Source: CALAED01 sp036555725 (lineage in GTDB: Bacteria > Actinomycetota > Actinomycetes > Streptosporangiales > Streptosporangiaceae). Taken from it: a stretch of 64,000 nucleotides of DNA. Shown in pieces: positions 7,614 through 16,639 of the stretch. Where the stretch lies: positions 98,781 to 162,780 of the forward strand of contig DATBKU010000062.1 in the NCBI GenBank assembly GCA_036555725.1, written 5' to 3'. Position 1 is the first letter of the stretch, and each line of letters begins with the position of its first letter. The notes beneath the pieces were generated by a model. It was not told where the DNA came from. It did no database searches and was given only the letters and a program-made list of their open reading frames with translations. A program made the position numbers and the translations under genes.

Positions 7614-8549
7614 ATGAGGATCGTGGTGCCGGCGGGCGGCATCGGCGGGGCGCGGTTCTTGCGCGGGCTCAAGGCCGCCGCGCCGGATGCCGAGATCACC
7701 GTCATCGGCAACACGGGCGACGACATCAGCCTGTTCGGCCTGCGGGTGTGCCCTGACCTCGACACGGTGATGTACACGCTGGGCGGCGGCATCGACGAAG
7801 ACCAGGGCTGGGGGCGCGCCGGCGAGACGTTCTCGGTGCGTGAGGAGCTGGCGGCCTACGGCGTGGGACCGTCCTGGTTCACGCTGGGCGACCGCGACTT
7901 CGCGACCCACATCGTCCGGTCGCAGATGCTCGATTCGGGGTACCCGTTGTCGGCGGTGACCGAGGCGCTGTGCGACCGCTGGCAACCGGGCGTACGGCTG
8001 ATCCCGATGAGCGACGATCGGGTCGAGACGCACGTCGTCATAACGGACGACTCCGGACGGCGGGCGATCCACTTCCAGGAGTGGTGGGTACGGATGCACG
8101 CGTCGGTACCGGCCGAGTCGATCGTGGCGGTGGGAGCCGAGGACGCGAAGCCCGCGCCCGGCGTGCTGGAGGCCCTCGAGTCGGCCGACGTCGTGCTGCT
8201 GCCGCCGTCCAACCCCGTCGTCAGCGTCGGCACGATCCTTTCGGTGCCCGGGATCCAGCCGGCGGTCGAGGCCAAGACGGTCGTCGGGGTGTCGCCCATT
8301 ATTAGCGGCGCCCCGGTCCGCGGCATGGCCGACGCCTGCCTCGCCGCGATCGGCGTGGAGACCTCGGCGCAGGCGGTCGCCGCGCACTACGGGCCGAAGC
8401 TGCTCGACGGCTGGCTGGTCGACACCGCCGACGCGGGCGCGGCGGCCGGCGGCATCGAGGTACGCGCCCGGCCGCTGCTGATGACCGACGTCGCGGCCGC
8501 CGCCGAGATCGCGTCGGCCGCTCTGGAGCTGGCCCGTGACCTCGGCTGA
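7614..8549 (+). CDS. fbiA: 2-phospho-L-lactate/phosphoenolpyruvyl transferase of F420 synthesis (FbiA/CofD)
   Basis: FbiA moves the phospholactyl or phosphoenolpyruvyl group from its guanosine-diphosphate donor onto the deazaflavin Fo, giving (dehydro)F420-0. The 311-residue length is typical. The N-terminus has the expected glycine-rich VVPAGGIGGARFLRGL (residues 4-19), then VIGNTGDDISLFGL and CPDLDTVMYTLGG, which bind Fo and donor. DVVLLPPSNPVVSVGTILSV and VVGVSPIISGAPVRG near residues 190-240 are also characteristic. The ATG at 7614 is the only start that begins at this motif; a much longer open frame upstream is a shadow of the opposite-strand gene. Its 3' end overlaps fbiB by 14 nt, so the two are co-translated. 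Confidence 0.95.
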   Translation: MRIVVPAGGIGGARFLRGLKAAAPDAEITVIGNTGDDISLFGLRVCPDLDTVMYTLGGGIDEDQGWGRAGETFSVREELAAYGVGPSWFTLGDRDFATHIVRSQMLDSGYPLSAVTEALCDRWQPGVRLIPMSDDRVETHVVITDDSGRRAIHFQEWWVRMHASVPAESIVAVGAEDAKPAPGVLEALESADVVLLPPSNPVVSVGTILSVPGIQPAVEAKTVVGVSPIISGAPVRGMADACLAAIGVETSAQAVAAHYGPKLLDGWLVDTADAGAAAGGIEVRARPLLMTDVAAAAEIASAALELARDLG

Positions 8550-9861
8550 CCGCCGGCTGGAGGTCTTCGGCGTCCCCGGCCTGCCCGAGGTCCGCGAGGG
8601 CGACGACCTCGCCGCCTTGGTCGTCAACGCGGTCGCCCGGCAGGAGCACGATCACGCCCTGCGCGACGGGGACATCGTCGTCGTCACTTCCAAGATCGTC
8701 AGCAAGGCGGAAGGGCAGGTCCTGGTCGCCGACGACCGGGAGAAGGCCATCGACGCCGAGACCGTCCGGGTCGTCGCGCGCCGCCGGCATCCGAAGGGCG
8801 AGACGCGCATCGTCGAGACACGGCACGGGCTGGTGCTCGCCGCCGCCGGGGTCGACGCCTCCAACACCGCGCCCGGCACAGTGCTGCTGCTGCCGGAGGA
8901 CCCGGACGCCTCCGCCGAGCGAATCCGGTCCGGGCTGCGCGAGCTGGTCGGCGCGCGGATCGGTGTGGTGGTCTCCGACACGCTCGGCCGCCCCTGGCGC
9001 ACGGGGCTGACCGACGCCGCGATCGGCGTGTCCGGGGTGATTCCGCTCGATGACCTGCGGGGCCGCACGGACGGGTACGGCAACCGCCTCGACGCCACGC
9101 TCACCGCAGTCGCCGACGAGATCGCGGCCGCCGCCGAGCTGGTCAAGGGCAAGCTGTCCGGCGTGCCGGTCGCGGTCGTCCGCGGCCTCGCCCACCTGGT
9201 GACCGACGAGCCCGGTCCGGGCGCGAGCGCCCTCGTCCGGCCGCCGGACGAGGACATGTTCCGGTACGGCTCGGCCGACGTGCTGCGGGCCCGTCGTACG
9301 ATCCGCGACTTCACCGACGACCCTGTCGACGGGGCGGCGGTACGGCGGGCCGTCGGGGCCGCGATCACCGCGCCCGCACCGCATCACACGACGCCGTGGC
9401 GGTTCGTGCTGGTCGAGTCGGCCGCGGCCCGTACGGCCTTGCTGGACGCGATGCTGGCGGCCTGGATCGCCGACCTGCGGCGCGACGCCTTCTCCGAAGA
9501 GTCGATCGCCCGCCGGATCAAGCGGGGCGAGGTGCTGCGCCGCGCGCCGTACCTCATCGTGCCGTGCCTGGTCATGGCGGGTTCGCACACCTATCCGGAC
9601 GAGCGGCGGGCCACCGCCGAACGGGAGATGTTCCTCGTTGCGATGGGCGCCGGCGTGGAAAACCTGCTGGTCGGGTTGGCCGTCGAGGGGCTGGGCTCGT
9701 GCTGGGTGTCGAGCACGATGTTCTGCGCCGATGTGGTCCGGGAGGTCCTGGACCTGCCCGCCGCCTGGGATCCGATGGGCGCGGTCGGGGTCGGCCATGC
9801 CGCCGCGCCGCCCCGGGAGCGGCCGCCCCGCGATCCCGGCGACTTCATCGCCACCCGCTGA
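8536..9861 (+). CDS. fbiB: coenzyme F420 gamma-glutamyl ligase / dehydro-F420 reductase fusion (FbiB)
   Basis: This 441-residue two-domain protein adds the poly-gamma-glutamate tail to F420-0 with GTP and reduces dehydro-F420-0. Residues about 1-245 are the CofE ligase (DGDIVVVTSKIVSKAEG, ETRHGLVLAAAGVDASN, VVSDTLGRPWRTGLTDAAIG). Residues about 250-441 are an FMN nitroreductase domain (RTIRDFTDDPVDGAAVRRAV, TTPWRFVLVES, GLGSCWVSSTMF). The fused form is the actinobacterial one, not the single-domain archaeal CofE. The GTG start has GGAG 7 nt upstream and lies inside the end of fbiA. It is convergent with the VWA protein gene, with 5 bp between them. Confidence 0.95.
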   Translation: MTSADRRLEVFGVPGLPEVREGDDLAALVVNAVARQEHDHALRDGDIVVVTSKIVSKAEGQVLVADDREKAIDAETVRVVARRRHPKGETRIVETRHGLVLAAAGVDASNTAPGTVLLLPEDPDASAERIRSGLRELVGARIGVVVSDTLGRPWRTGLTDAAIGVSGVIPLDDLRGRTDGYGNRLDATLTAVADEIAAAAELVKGKLSGVPVAVVRGLAHLVTDEPGPGASALVRPPDEDMFRYGSADVLRARRTIRDFTDDPVDGAAVRRAVGAAITAPAPHHTTPWRFVLVESAAARTALLDAMLAAWIADLRRDAFSEESIARRIKRGEVLRRAPYLIVPCLVMAGSHTYPDERRATAEREMFLVAMGAGVENLLVGLAVEGLGSCWVSSTMFCADVVREVLDLPAAWDPMGAVGVGHAAAPPRERPPRDPGDFIATR

Positions 9862-9866
9862 GCCGG

Positions 9867-11636
9867 TCAGGTCTTGGGGCAGTTCGGCGTGCAGAGCCGG
9901 CGGGCGATGGAGTCCATGAAGACGTTGATGATCTGGTTCGGGTCGCGGGTGGAGTAGACGCCGCCGCTGGTCGCCTGGGCGATCCGCTCCATCGCCCCGG
10001 TGTTCACGTCGGTGCCGAACGCCACGAAGATGACCTGCACGGGCCGCTCGGGGTTCGCCTCGCGCCGGATCGCCGCCAGCAGCTGGTCGGTCGAGAGGCC
10101 GCCGCGCGCGTTGTCGTCGGTCGAGGCCATCACCAGCATCGCGTTGAACTTGTCCGGGCGCCACGTGCGTTTCAGCTCACGGTAGGCCGCCAGGATCGTG
10201 TCGTTCATGTTCGCGTCCTGGTCGGTGGGCCTGGTCGCGGGCGCGATCTGCTGCAGCTCCTTGCGCCGGCTGTGCCCGTTGACCTGCTGCGTGATCGGCC
10301 CGATCGGCACCAGCTGCTTGTACGGCCGGTTGCCGCCGAGGTGGTCGGCGTACTGCCAGAGCCCGATATTTGTGTCGTTCGGGAACAGCTGCAGGCCCAG
10401 CAGCGCCGCCCGGATGCCGAGCCGCAACCGGGTCTCGCCCAGGCCGGGGATCTCCTGCCCGACGGATCTGGACACGTCGGTGAGCACCAGGATGTTCGTG
10501 CCGAGGCCGAGCCGGTTCCATGCCTGCAGCGCCTCGTCGACCTGGCCCGGCTGGGGCGCCGACGCGACGAGCCGGGGGGTGTACCCGTTCACCTCGTACC
10601 GCTGCGCGATGTCCCGGTTGATGAAGCCCTGCGGGGTTCGGAACCCGAACCGCTGGATCGTCTCCTGCGACAGCCGCGTCTGCAGGGCCCACCGGAACGA
10701 CTCGGCGGCCTCCTTGCGGGCCGAGTCGTTCGTGGTGACCACGAACGGGTAGTCCATGAGCACGCTGCCCTCTTTGGGGATCAGCGGGGTCGCCGGGTTG
10801 GGCCGGTGGGTGTCGTTGTAGACGAACACGGCCTGCTCGGTCGACACGACGATCGGCCTGCTGTACCTGGCCAGCCCGGTCAGGTACGTGAACATCGTCG
10901 TGTTGTCGCTCCAGGTGTTGCGCTGCATGCCGCGCACGAACGAGGTCAGCAGCGGGCCGGACTCCCGCCCGGTGCCGACGATCTTCCGGATCGCGATCAT
11001 GGTGGCGATGCCGCTGCCGCTGAGCGACGGGTCGAGCATCTGCACCGAGACCGGGGTCTTCGTCTTCGGGCCGCCGAACAGCGAGGCGTAGCTGGGGAAG
11101 AGCATGCGCCAGCTCGGGTCGATCTTGCGGCGCCGGAACTCCGCCGCCACCGCCCGCGACGTGGCCAGCACCACCGGCGAGCTGGCGATCGAGCTCGCGT
11201 CGGGGGCCACGAGCTTGGCGCCGTTCACGGAGTCGCGCGCCACGTTGACCCACATGGACGACTCGGGCACCCAGCCGTCGACGTTGAGCTTCTCGGCCCC
11301 GGCGAACGGCCCGCCGGACAGGAACCGCGCGACCTTCGCCGGCTCCTTCTCGTAGACGTCTACCCGCACGCACCGGCCCCGCACCTCGTGCGTCTGGACG
11401 TTGAACCGCGAGGCCACTTCCATGATCGCCGGGGCGACGTCGGGCTGCGCGGCGATGCTGATCAGCAGCGGACTGCCCGAGCACGACTTGGGGAATTCGC
11501 GCAGCGCCCAGCCCCCGCCGACCAAACCGGCGAGTAGCACACCCGCGCTGACCAAGGCCAGCACGAGCCGCGGGCGCTGGCTTTGCCCGCTTCGGCGAGG
11601 CGGCGTGGTGCGCTCCGCACGCTCACCAAAATCCAA
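9867..11636 (-). CDS. membrane-anchored substrate-binding plus VWA domain protein
   Basis: This 589-residue protein has a short basic cytoplasmic N-terminus, one membrane helix (about residues 26-48) and an extracytoplasmic solute-binding-like domain (about 55-330: ISIAAQPDVAPAIMEVASRF, VDGWVPESSMWVNVA). A von Willebrand A domain follows (about 378-575). The VWA has a MIDAS-type DVSRS in ILVLTDVSRSVGQ and a second conserved MVMASTDDNARGG, so it may bind a divalent metal. The same fusion is widespread in actinomycetes with no defined role; envelope adhesion or assembly is a guess. It sits between fbiB and fbiC but shows no link to F420 chemistry. The start gives a normal signal-anchor; a hairpin lies 25 bp upstream. 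Confidence 0.8.
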   Translation of the reverse strand: MDFGERAERTTPPRRSGQSQRPRLVLALVSAGVLLAGLVGGGWALREFPKSCSGSPLLISIAAQPDVAPAIMEVASRFNVQTHEVRGRCVRVDVYEKEPAKVARFLSGGPFAGAEKLNVDGWVPESSMWVNVARDSVNGAKLVAPDASSIASSPVVLATSRAVAAEFRRRKIDPSWRMLFPSYASLFGGPKTKTPVSVQMLDPSLSGSGIATMIAIRKIVGTGRESGPLLTSFVRGMQRNTWSDNTTMFTYLTGLARYSRPIVVSTEQAVFVYNDTHRPNPATPLIPKEGSVLMDYPFVVTTNDSARKEAAESFRWALQTRLSQETIQRFGFRTPQGFINRDIAQRYEVNGYTPRLVASAPQPGQVDEALQAWNRLGLGTNILVLTDVSRSVGQEIPGLGETRLRLGIRAALLGLQLFPNDTNIGLWQYADHLGGNRPYKQLVPIGPITQQVNGHSRRKELQQIAPATRPTDQDANMNDTILAAYRELKRTWRPDKFNAMLVMASTDDNARGGLSTDQLLAAIRREANPERPVQVIFVAFGTDVNTGAMERIAQATSGGVYSTRDPNQIINVFMDSIARRLCTPNCPKT

Positions 11637-11660
11637 CAGTCGACCTCATGCCGTCGTCCG

Positions 11661-11676
11661 AACCCCTTGCGGGGTT
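11661..11676. repeat. perfect 6-bp hairpin upstream of the VWA gene
   Basis: AACCCC-TTGC-GGGGTT lies 25 bp before the start of the - strand VWA gene, within its probable leader. No U-tract follows on either strand, so it is not a clear terminator. Nothing else is seen in 11637-11775 apart from a weak CCGG-centred inverted repeat near 11742-11758 beyond the fbiC stop. Confidence 0.35.
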
Positions 11677-11775
11677 ACACCCTTCGGCCCCCGAGGTGAT
11701 GCTTGGAGCTTAATGACGACATACCCACCTATCGCAAGCCGGGATGCCGGTTTTGTAACGCTTTGGCCGTTCGCC

Positions 11776-14364
11776 TCAGTGGACGACCGGCAGGAAGTGG
11801 CCGACCCCGTCGGTACGCCGGGCCGCCCGGATCCGCTCCTCGGGCACCTTTCCGTACGTCGTAGTGCGCTGCCGCGCCGGGCGTCCGGCCTGTTCGGCCA
11901 GCCCCTCCAGCGCGCTCATCGTCTTGAACGAGCCGTTCTCCGACCCGGCCATGCGGCTGATCGTCTCCTCCATGAGCGTGCCGCCGAGATCGTTGACCCC
12001 GCCGCGCAGCAACCGTACACAGAGGTCGTCGCCCAGCTTCACCCAGGAGCACTGGATGTTGTCGATCGCGCCGTACAGCAGGATGCGGGCCAGCGCGTGG
12101 ACGGCCCGGTTCTCACGCTCGGTCGGCCCGGGCCGGGCCAGCCCGGCCAGGTAGATCGGCGCGTTGTGATGGACGAACGGGAGCAGCACGAACTCGGTGA
12201 AGCCGCCGGTCCGCTCCTGGATGCCCCGGATCAGCTTGAGGTGGGCGACCCAGTGCGCCGGGGTGTCGACGTGGCCGTACATCATCGTCGACGTGGTCGG
12301 GATGCCCAGCTCGTGCGCCGTGGTCACGACCTCGACCCAGGCGCCGGCCGGCAGCTTGCCCTTGGTGAGCACCCAGCGGACGTCGTCGTCGAGGATCTCC
12401 GCGGCGGTGCCGGGCAGCGAGTCGACGCCCGCCTCGCCGGCCGCGATCAGCCACTCCCTGATGGACAGGTCCGTACGGCTCGCGCCGTTGACCACCTCCA
12501 TGGGGCTGTAGGCGTGCATGTGGATGTCCGGCGCCCGGCGCTTCACCTCGCGGGCGAGGTCGAAGTACGCGGTGCCGGGCAGGTCGGGGTGGATGCCGCC
12601 CTGCATGCAGACCTCGGTCGCACCGGCCGCCCAGGCCTCGCCGACCCGCCGGCCGACCTGCTCGACGGACAGTGTGTACGCGTCCGCGTCGGTGCGCCGC
12701 TGGGCGAACGCGCAGAACCGGCAGCCGGTGTAGCAGACGTTGGTGAAGTTGATGTTCCGGGTGACCACGTAGGTCACCGCGTCGCCGGCGGCGTCGCGCC
12801 GGAGGTCGTCGGCGAAGGCCGCCACCGCGTCCAGTTCGGGTCCGTCGGCGGCCAGCAGGGCCAGGGCGTGCTCGTCGGACAGCCGCCCGGGATCGCGCTC
12901 GGCGGCGGTCAGCGCCGCCTTGACGTCGTGGTCCAGCCGGGTCACGGCCGCGGGCAGGCGGTCGCGGAGCGCGGCCCAGTCGCCGTACACCTCGTCGAAG
13001 TCGTCGCGCCGGTCGCTCGTGCGGCCTGTCGTGTCGATCTCGACGTGCAGGTCGGTCCGGCCGGACGCAGTGAAGCCACCATCCGGTTCCTGCCACGGCA
13101 GGCCCGCCGGGCGTACGTCCGTGCGGGCCAGCCCGGTCGCCGGGTCGGCGAGCGCGGCGACGTGGGCGGACAGCCGCGGGTCGAGCCAGGGCTCGCCGCG
13201 CCGTACATACTCCGGATAGATCGTGAGCCGCTCGCGCAACGTGAACCCGGCGCCGGCGGTACGCCGCGCCAGCTCGTCGATCTGCGGCCACGGGCGTTCG
13301 GGGTTGACGTGGTCGGGGGTCAGCGGCGACACCCCGCCCCAGTCGTCGATGCCCGCCCGCAGCATCAGTTCGTACTGGTCGTCGACGAGGTTGGGCGGGG
13401 CCTGCACACGCGCCTTCGGGCCGAGCACGATGCGGGCCACCGCGATCGTCGCCGCGAGCTGCTCCAGCTCGGCGTCTGGCACGTCGCGCATCTTGGTGTC
13501 GGGCTTGGCGCGGAAATTCTGGATGATCACTTCCTGGATCGCGCCGTACTCCCGCATCGTCGCGCGGATCGCGAACAGCGCGTCGGCCCGCTCCTCGATG
13601 GTCTCGCCGATGCCGATGAGGATCCCGGTGGTGAACGGCACGTTCGTACGGCCCGCGTCCTCGAGCACCCGGAGCCGTACGGCCGGATCCTTGTCGGGCG
13701 AGCCGAAGTGCGCGCCGCCCCGCTCGGTGAACAGCCGAGTGGCCGTCGTCTCCAGCATCATCCCCATCGACGGCGCGACCAGCTTGAGCCGCTGGAAGTC
13801 CTGCCACGTCAGCACCCCCGGGTTGAGGTGCGGCAGCAGCCCGGTCTCCTCGAGCACCCTGATCGCCATCGCCCGCACGTACGACAGGGTGTCGTCGTAG
13901 CCGTTGGCGTCGAGCCACTCGCGGGCCGCCGCCCAGCGGTCCTCGGGCCGGTCGCCCAGCGTGAACAGCGCCTCCTTGCAGCCCAGCGCCGCGCCCTGCC
14001 GGGCGATCTCCAGCACTTCGTCCGGGCTCAGGTACGGCGCGTCGACCTTGTGCGGGACGGTGGCGAACGTGCAGTAGCCGCAGCGGTCCCGGCAGAGCCT
14101 GGTCAGCGGGATGAAGACCTTGCGGCTATAGGTGATGACACCCGGTCGGCTCGCGGCCGCGAGGCCGGCGTCGCGGATCCGGGTGGCGATGGCCAGCAGC
14201 CGGTCGAGGTGTTCGCCGCGCGCGTGCAGCAGGATCGCCGCCTCGCCGCGGTCGAGCGACTTGCCGTCGCGGGCGCGGGCGAGGGCGCGGCGCAGGGCGG
14301 ATGGTGTCGGTTCATCGGGGATTGACGGCGTCGAGCCGGAAGTGGGCCGCGAGAGCGAGCTCAT
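11776..14364 (-). CDS. fbiC: FO synthase, bifunctional radical SAM enzyme (FbiC = CofG+CofH)
   Basis: FbiC joins tyrosine to 5-amino-6-ribitylaminouracil and closes the ring to give Fo, the deazaflavin core of F420. The 862-residue protein carries two radical SAM modules. The first has C91, C95 and C98 (CRDRCGYC; CofG-type, about residues 60-430). The second has C544, C548 and C551 (CYTGCRFC; CofH-type, about 500-835). Each CxxxCxxC triplet binds a [4Fe-4S] cluster. Other matches are EALFTLGDRPEDRW and CMQGGIHPDLPGTAYFDL. The LysR-type gene lies only 9 bp upstream on the same strand, so the two are probably one transcript. With fbiA and fbiB this covers all F420 steps except donor synthesis (FbiD/CofC), which I did not find. 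Confidence 0.96.
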   Translation of the reverse strand: MSSLSRPTSGSTPSIPDEPTPSALRRALARARDGKSLDRGEAAILLHARGEHLDRLLAIATRIRDAGLAAASRPGVITYSRKVFIPLTRLCRDRCGYCTFATVPHKVDAPYLSPDEVLEIARQGAALGCKEALFTLGDRPEDRWAAAREWLDANGYDDTLSYVRAMAIRVLEETGLLPHLNPGVLTWQDFQRLKLVAPSMGMMLETTATRLFTERGGAHFGSPDKDPAVRLRVLEDAGRTNVPFTTGILIGIGETIEERADALFAIRATMREYGAIQEVIIQNFRAKPDTKMRDVPDAELEQLAATIAVARIVLGPKARVQAPPNLVDDQYELMLRAGIDDWGGVSPLTPDHVNPERPWPQIDELARRTAGAGFTLRERLTIYPEYVRRGEPWLDPRLSAHVAALADPATGLARTDVRPAGLPWQEPDGGFTASGRTDLHVEIDTTGRTSDRRDDFDEVYGDWAALRDRLPAAVTRLDHDVKAALTAAERDPGRLSDEHALALLAADGPELDAVAAFADDLRRDAAGDAVTYVVTRNINFTNVCYTGCRFCAFAQRRTDADAYTLSVEQVGRRVGEAWAAGATEVCMQGGIHPDLPGTAYFDLAREVKRRAPDIHMHAYSPMEVVNGASRTDLSIREWLIAAGEAGVDSLPGTAAEILDDDVRWVLTKGKLPAGAWVEVVTTAHELGIPTTSTMMYGHVDTPAHWVAHLKLIRGIQERTGGFTEFVLLPFVHHNAPIYLAGLARPGPTERENRAVHALARILLYGAIDNIQCSWVKLGDDLCVRLLRGGVNDLGGTLMEETISRMAGSENGSFKTMSALEGLAEQAGRPARQRTTTYGKVPEERIRAARRTDGVGHFLPVVH

Positions 14365-14373
14365 GCCATGACA

Positions 14374-15390
14374 TTACGTCTGTCGCATTCGCTTCATTCC
14401 AGGTGACCCCTCACCTGCGTCCTCACCCGTCCCATTTCCGGTGGATGAGGTGGGCTCCCCGCGGCTGACGCCCGAGCGGCGGGCGACGATAGCATCGGCG
14501 GCCGCGCGCAACTCGCCGAGCACGGCGTCGACCGACGGGCGCGACGCCGCTCCCCGGCGGCGCCACGCCACAATGCGACGGCGCAGATCGACATCGGTCA
14601 GGCTGCGAACAGCGACTCCGGGGCGGCTGACGCCGAGCGCGAGCTCGGGCAGCAGCCCCACCGCGGCGCCCGCGGCGATCAGGCTGAGTGCCACGCTCAC
14701 GTCGTTGGTGTAATGCCGGACCATGGGGCGGAACCCGCCGATCTCCGCACACGCGCGCCGCATCATCTCCGCGTGCCTGGTGCCCAGATGGGTACTCATC
14801 CACGGGTCACCGGACAGCTCCGCCAGCCGGACCGAGGCCGCCTTCGCGAGGCGGTGGCCCTCCGGAAGCACCAGCCGCATCGGCTCGATGAGCAGCGTCT
14901 CGTTCTCCAGCTCGGCGCTCCTGGGCATCGGCATGTGGACGTACTCGTTGTAGAGCACGAGATCCACTTCCTGCAGGGCCAGCTTGCGCAGGACGTCCTC
15001 GGACTCCTCGTCGATAACCTCGACGACCAGCTCCGGATACCGCTGGCGTAGCGCCGGGAGCGTTGGCGCGACCAGATTGAGCAACGCGACCTGATGTCCG
15101 AGGACCCGGGCGACACCGGCCACGCGACCGCCGGCCGCGAGCGTCGACTCCTCGGCGTGCTGCGCCTGGGCGAGCAGGATCTCGGCCTGATCGGCCAGCA
15201 CCTCGCCGGCCTCGGTGAGGCGGAGCCGCCGGCCCACTCGCTCGAGCAGCGGCACCTTTACGTCTTTCTGCAGTTGGGCGAGCTGCTGCGACACCGCGGA
15301 CGGGCTGTAGCCGAGAGCGTCCGCGACCGCGCCGACGGTGCCGCGCAGCTTGAGCTCGCGAAGCACCCTGAGTCGGCCCAAGTCCAACAT
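14374..15390 (-). CDS. LysR-type transcription regulator
   Basis: This 338-residue protein has an N-terminal winged helix-turn-helix (about residues 1-62: LRELKLRGTVGAVADALGYS, then PSAVSQQLAQLQKD) and a periplasmic-binding-fold effector domain (about 90-300). LysR proteins bind a T-N11-A type site near their own promoter and respond to a small ligand; the ligand here is unknown. The last 35 residues are disordered. fbiC begins 9 bp downstream on the same strand, an unusual direct coupling of a LysR regulator to F420 synthesis. A TAAGAA hexamer ends 10 nt before the ATG, possibly a near-leaderless promoter. The 210 bp to the next gene hold no other clear signal. Confidence 0.85.
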   Translation of the reverse strand: MLDLGRLRVLRELKLRGTVGAVADALGYSPSAVSQQLAQLQKDVKVPLLERVGRRLRLTEAGEVLADQAEILLAQAQHAEESTLAAGGRVAGVARVLGHQVALLNLVAPTLPALRQRYPELVVEVIDEESEDVLRKLALQEVDLVLYNEYVHMPMPRSAELENETLLIEPMRLVLPEGHRLAKAASVRLAELSGDPWMSTHLGTRHAEMMRRACAEIGGFRPMVRHYTNDVSVALSLIAAGAAVGLLPELALGVSRPGVAVRSLTDVDLRRRIVAWRRRGAASRPSVDAVLGELRAAADAIVARRSGVSRGEPTSSTGNGTGEDAGEGSPGMKRMRQT

Positions 15391-15600
15391 AGTTCAGCGA
15401 TTCTTACACATTCCATCCAGAAATACTCGCTGGACGTGAACAGTCGGCTGCCCCAAACTAGTAAGTGCGAGGGAAACGGATCCTTCGGAGATTCCTTTCG
15501 AAGAGCCGGCCCTCGCCCCGCGGGAATGTCCCGGGGCCGTGGCCACGGCCTCACTCCCGGCCGCGCCAGACGTCGCGGCCGTACCTGAAGGACAGTTCCC

Positions 15601-15813
15601 ATGTTGCTCGTACTCGCCATCCTCGTCGTGCTCGCCGTACTCGCCCCGCTCTTCGGCGCCGACAGCCGAGACGGTCTCGACTGGGCCCCGGACAACTTCT
15701 GGCTCCGCCGCCGCTCCCGCCCGGATGACTTCAAAACGACCGATAGTCGCGAACCGGCATCCGCGGGCCACGCCTCGGCGGATGGTTGCCGGACAGCTCC
15801 AGCAGCCGGGTGA
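15601..15813 (+). CDS. small membrane protein, unknown
   Basis: This 70-residue frame begins MLLVLAILVVLAVLAPLFGA, one strong membrane helix (residues 2-18), followed by a polar DSRDGLDWAPDNFWLRRRS segment. AAGGAC lies about 8 nt before the ATG. The helix plus ADxRDGLDW pattern resembles very small hypothetical proteins I recall from related actinomycetes. The last 27 codons overlap the 3' end of the convergent glycosylase gene by 83 bp and look compositionally like its antisense, so the native C-terminus may just be read-through to the next stop. The gene is probably real; the function is unknown. Confidence 0.45.
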   Translation: MLLVLAILVVLAVLAPLFGADSRDGLDWAPDNFWLRRRSRPDDFKTTDSREPASAGHASADGCRTAPAAG

Positions 15814-16639
15814 CCCGGTACCGGTGCCCCGCGTACGGCTCCAGCAGCTTCAACATCCCGGCGTCGTCGACCTTCCGGCCCGTGAGGGCCCAGCCGACGA
15901 GGCCGGGAATGTGGTAGTCGCCGACCGAGACGGCGTCGGGATCGCCGAGCGCCCGCTGCCGTACCTCCGCCGCCGTCCACACCCCGATGCCAGGAAGCGA
16001 CCGCAGCCGCGCCTGCGCGGCGTCCGCCTCCAGCCGCCCGGCGACCCGGGCGGCGTTCATGATCGTACGAGCCCGGATGGCCTCGGCACCCGACCGATGC
16101 CACTCCCACGACGGGATCCGCGCCCAGACCGCGGGCGGCGGGGGCACCCGCATCTCCGGGAACCCCGGAGCCGGCTCACCGAACCGTCGCAGCAGATAGC
16201 GCCACGCCCGCCACGCCTCCCGCCCCGGCACCTTCTGCTCCAGTACGGCCGGCACGAGCGCCTCGAAGACCCGTCCCGTACGGCCGATTCGTAGCCCGCC
16301 GAGCCGCGCGGCCGCCTCTCGTACGGCCGGGTGCGAGGGCTCGAAGGAGGAGGGGTCATCGGCGGCGCCGAGCAGCTCTGGGACCATGTCGAGCAGCCAC
16401 TCCCCGCCCGGCCCCCACGCGGCCGCCTCGATCACCCCGCGGCCTGGGTGCGCGCTGAGCCGCAGCGTGCCCGGGCCGTCGGGGGTGCTCGACGCCCGCC
16501 AGATCGCGCCGTCGGCGGTTATCCGGAACGCCGGGTCGCGCGGCCCGCGCCGGTGCGGCGACAGGGTGCGGCCCGGACTCACCGGCCACGGTGGCCGCCA
16601 TTCCCTCGTCAGCACGGCCGTCCTACCTACCTTGCTCAC
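15731..16639 (-). CDS. DNA-3-methyladenine glycosylase II-like (HhH-GPD) protein
   Basis: This 302-residue HhH-GPD base-excision repair glycosylase excises alkylated purines. The helix-hairpin-helix is LRSLPGIGVWTAAEV. The catalytic aspartate is D241 in SVGDYHIPGLVGWAL, the expected distance after the hairpin. VFEALVPAVLEQKV matches the helix before the substrate pocket. The GTG at 16639 overlaps the TGA of the upstream nucleotidyltransferase (GTGA), arguing for coupled translation; a GTG at 16615 is a shorter alternative. A repair enzyme co-transcribed with a sugar-nucleotide enzyme is probably incidental. It belongs to the AlkA branch; substrate preference is not visible. Confidence 0.85.
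   Translation of the reverse strand: MSKVGRTAVLTREWRPPWPVSPGRTLSPHRRGPRDPAFRITADGAIWRASSTPDGPGTLRLSAHPGRGVIEAAAWGPGGEWLLDMVPELLGAADDPSSFEPSHPAVREAAARLGGLRIGRTGRVFEALVPAVLEQKVPGREAWRAWRYLLRRFGEPAPGFPEMRVPPPPAVWARIPSWEWHRSGAEAIRARTIMNAARVAGRLEADAAQARLRSLPGIGVWTAAEVRQRALGDPDAVSVGDYHIPGLVGWALTGRKVDDAGMLKLLEPYAGHRYRVTRLLELSGNHPPRRGPRMPVRDYRSF

Noticed and set aside
11742..11758. CCGG-centred hairpin followed by TTTTG as a terminator
   Set aside because: The T-run is on the + strand, where no gene ends. On the - strand after fbiC the stem is short and lacks a U-tract.
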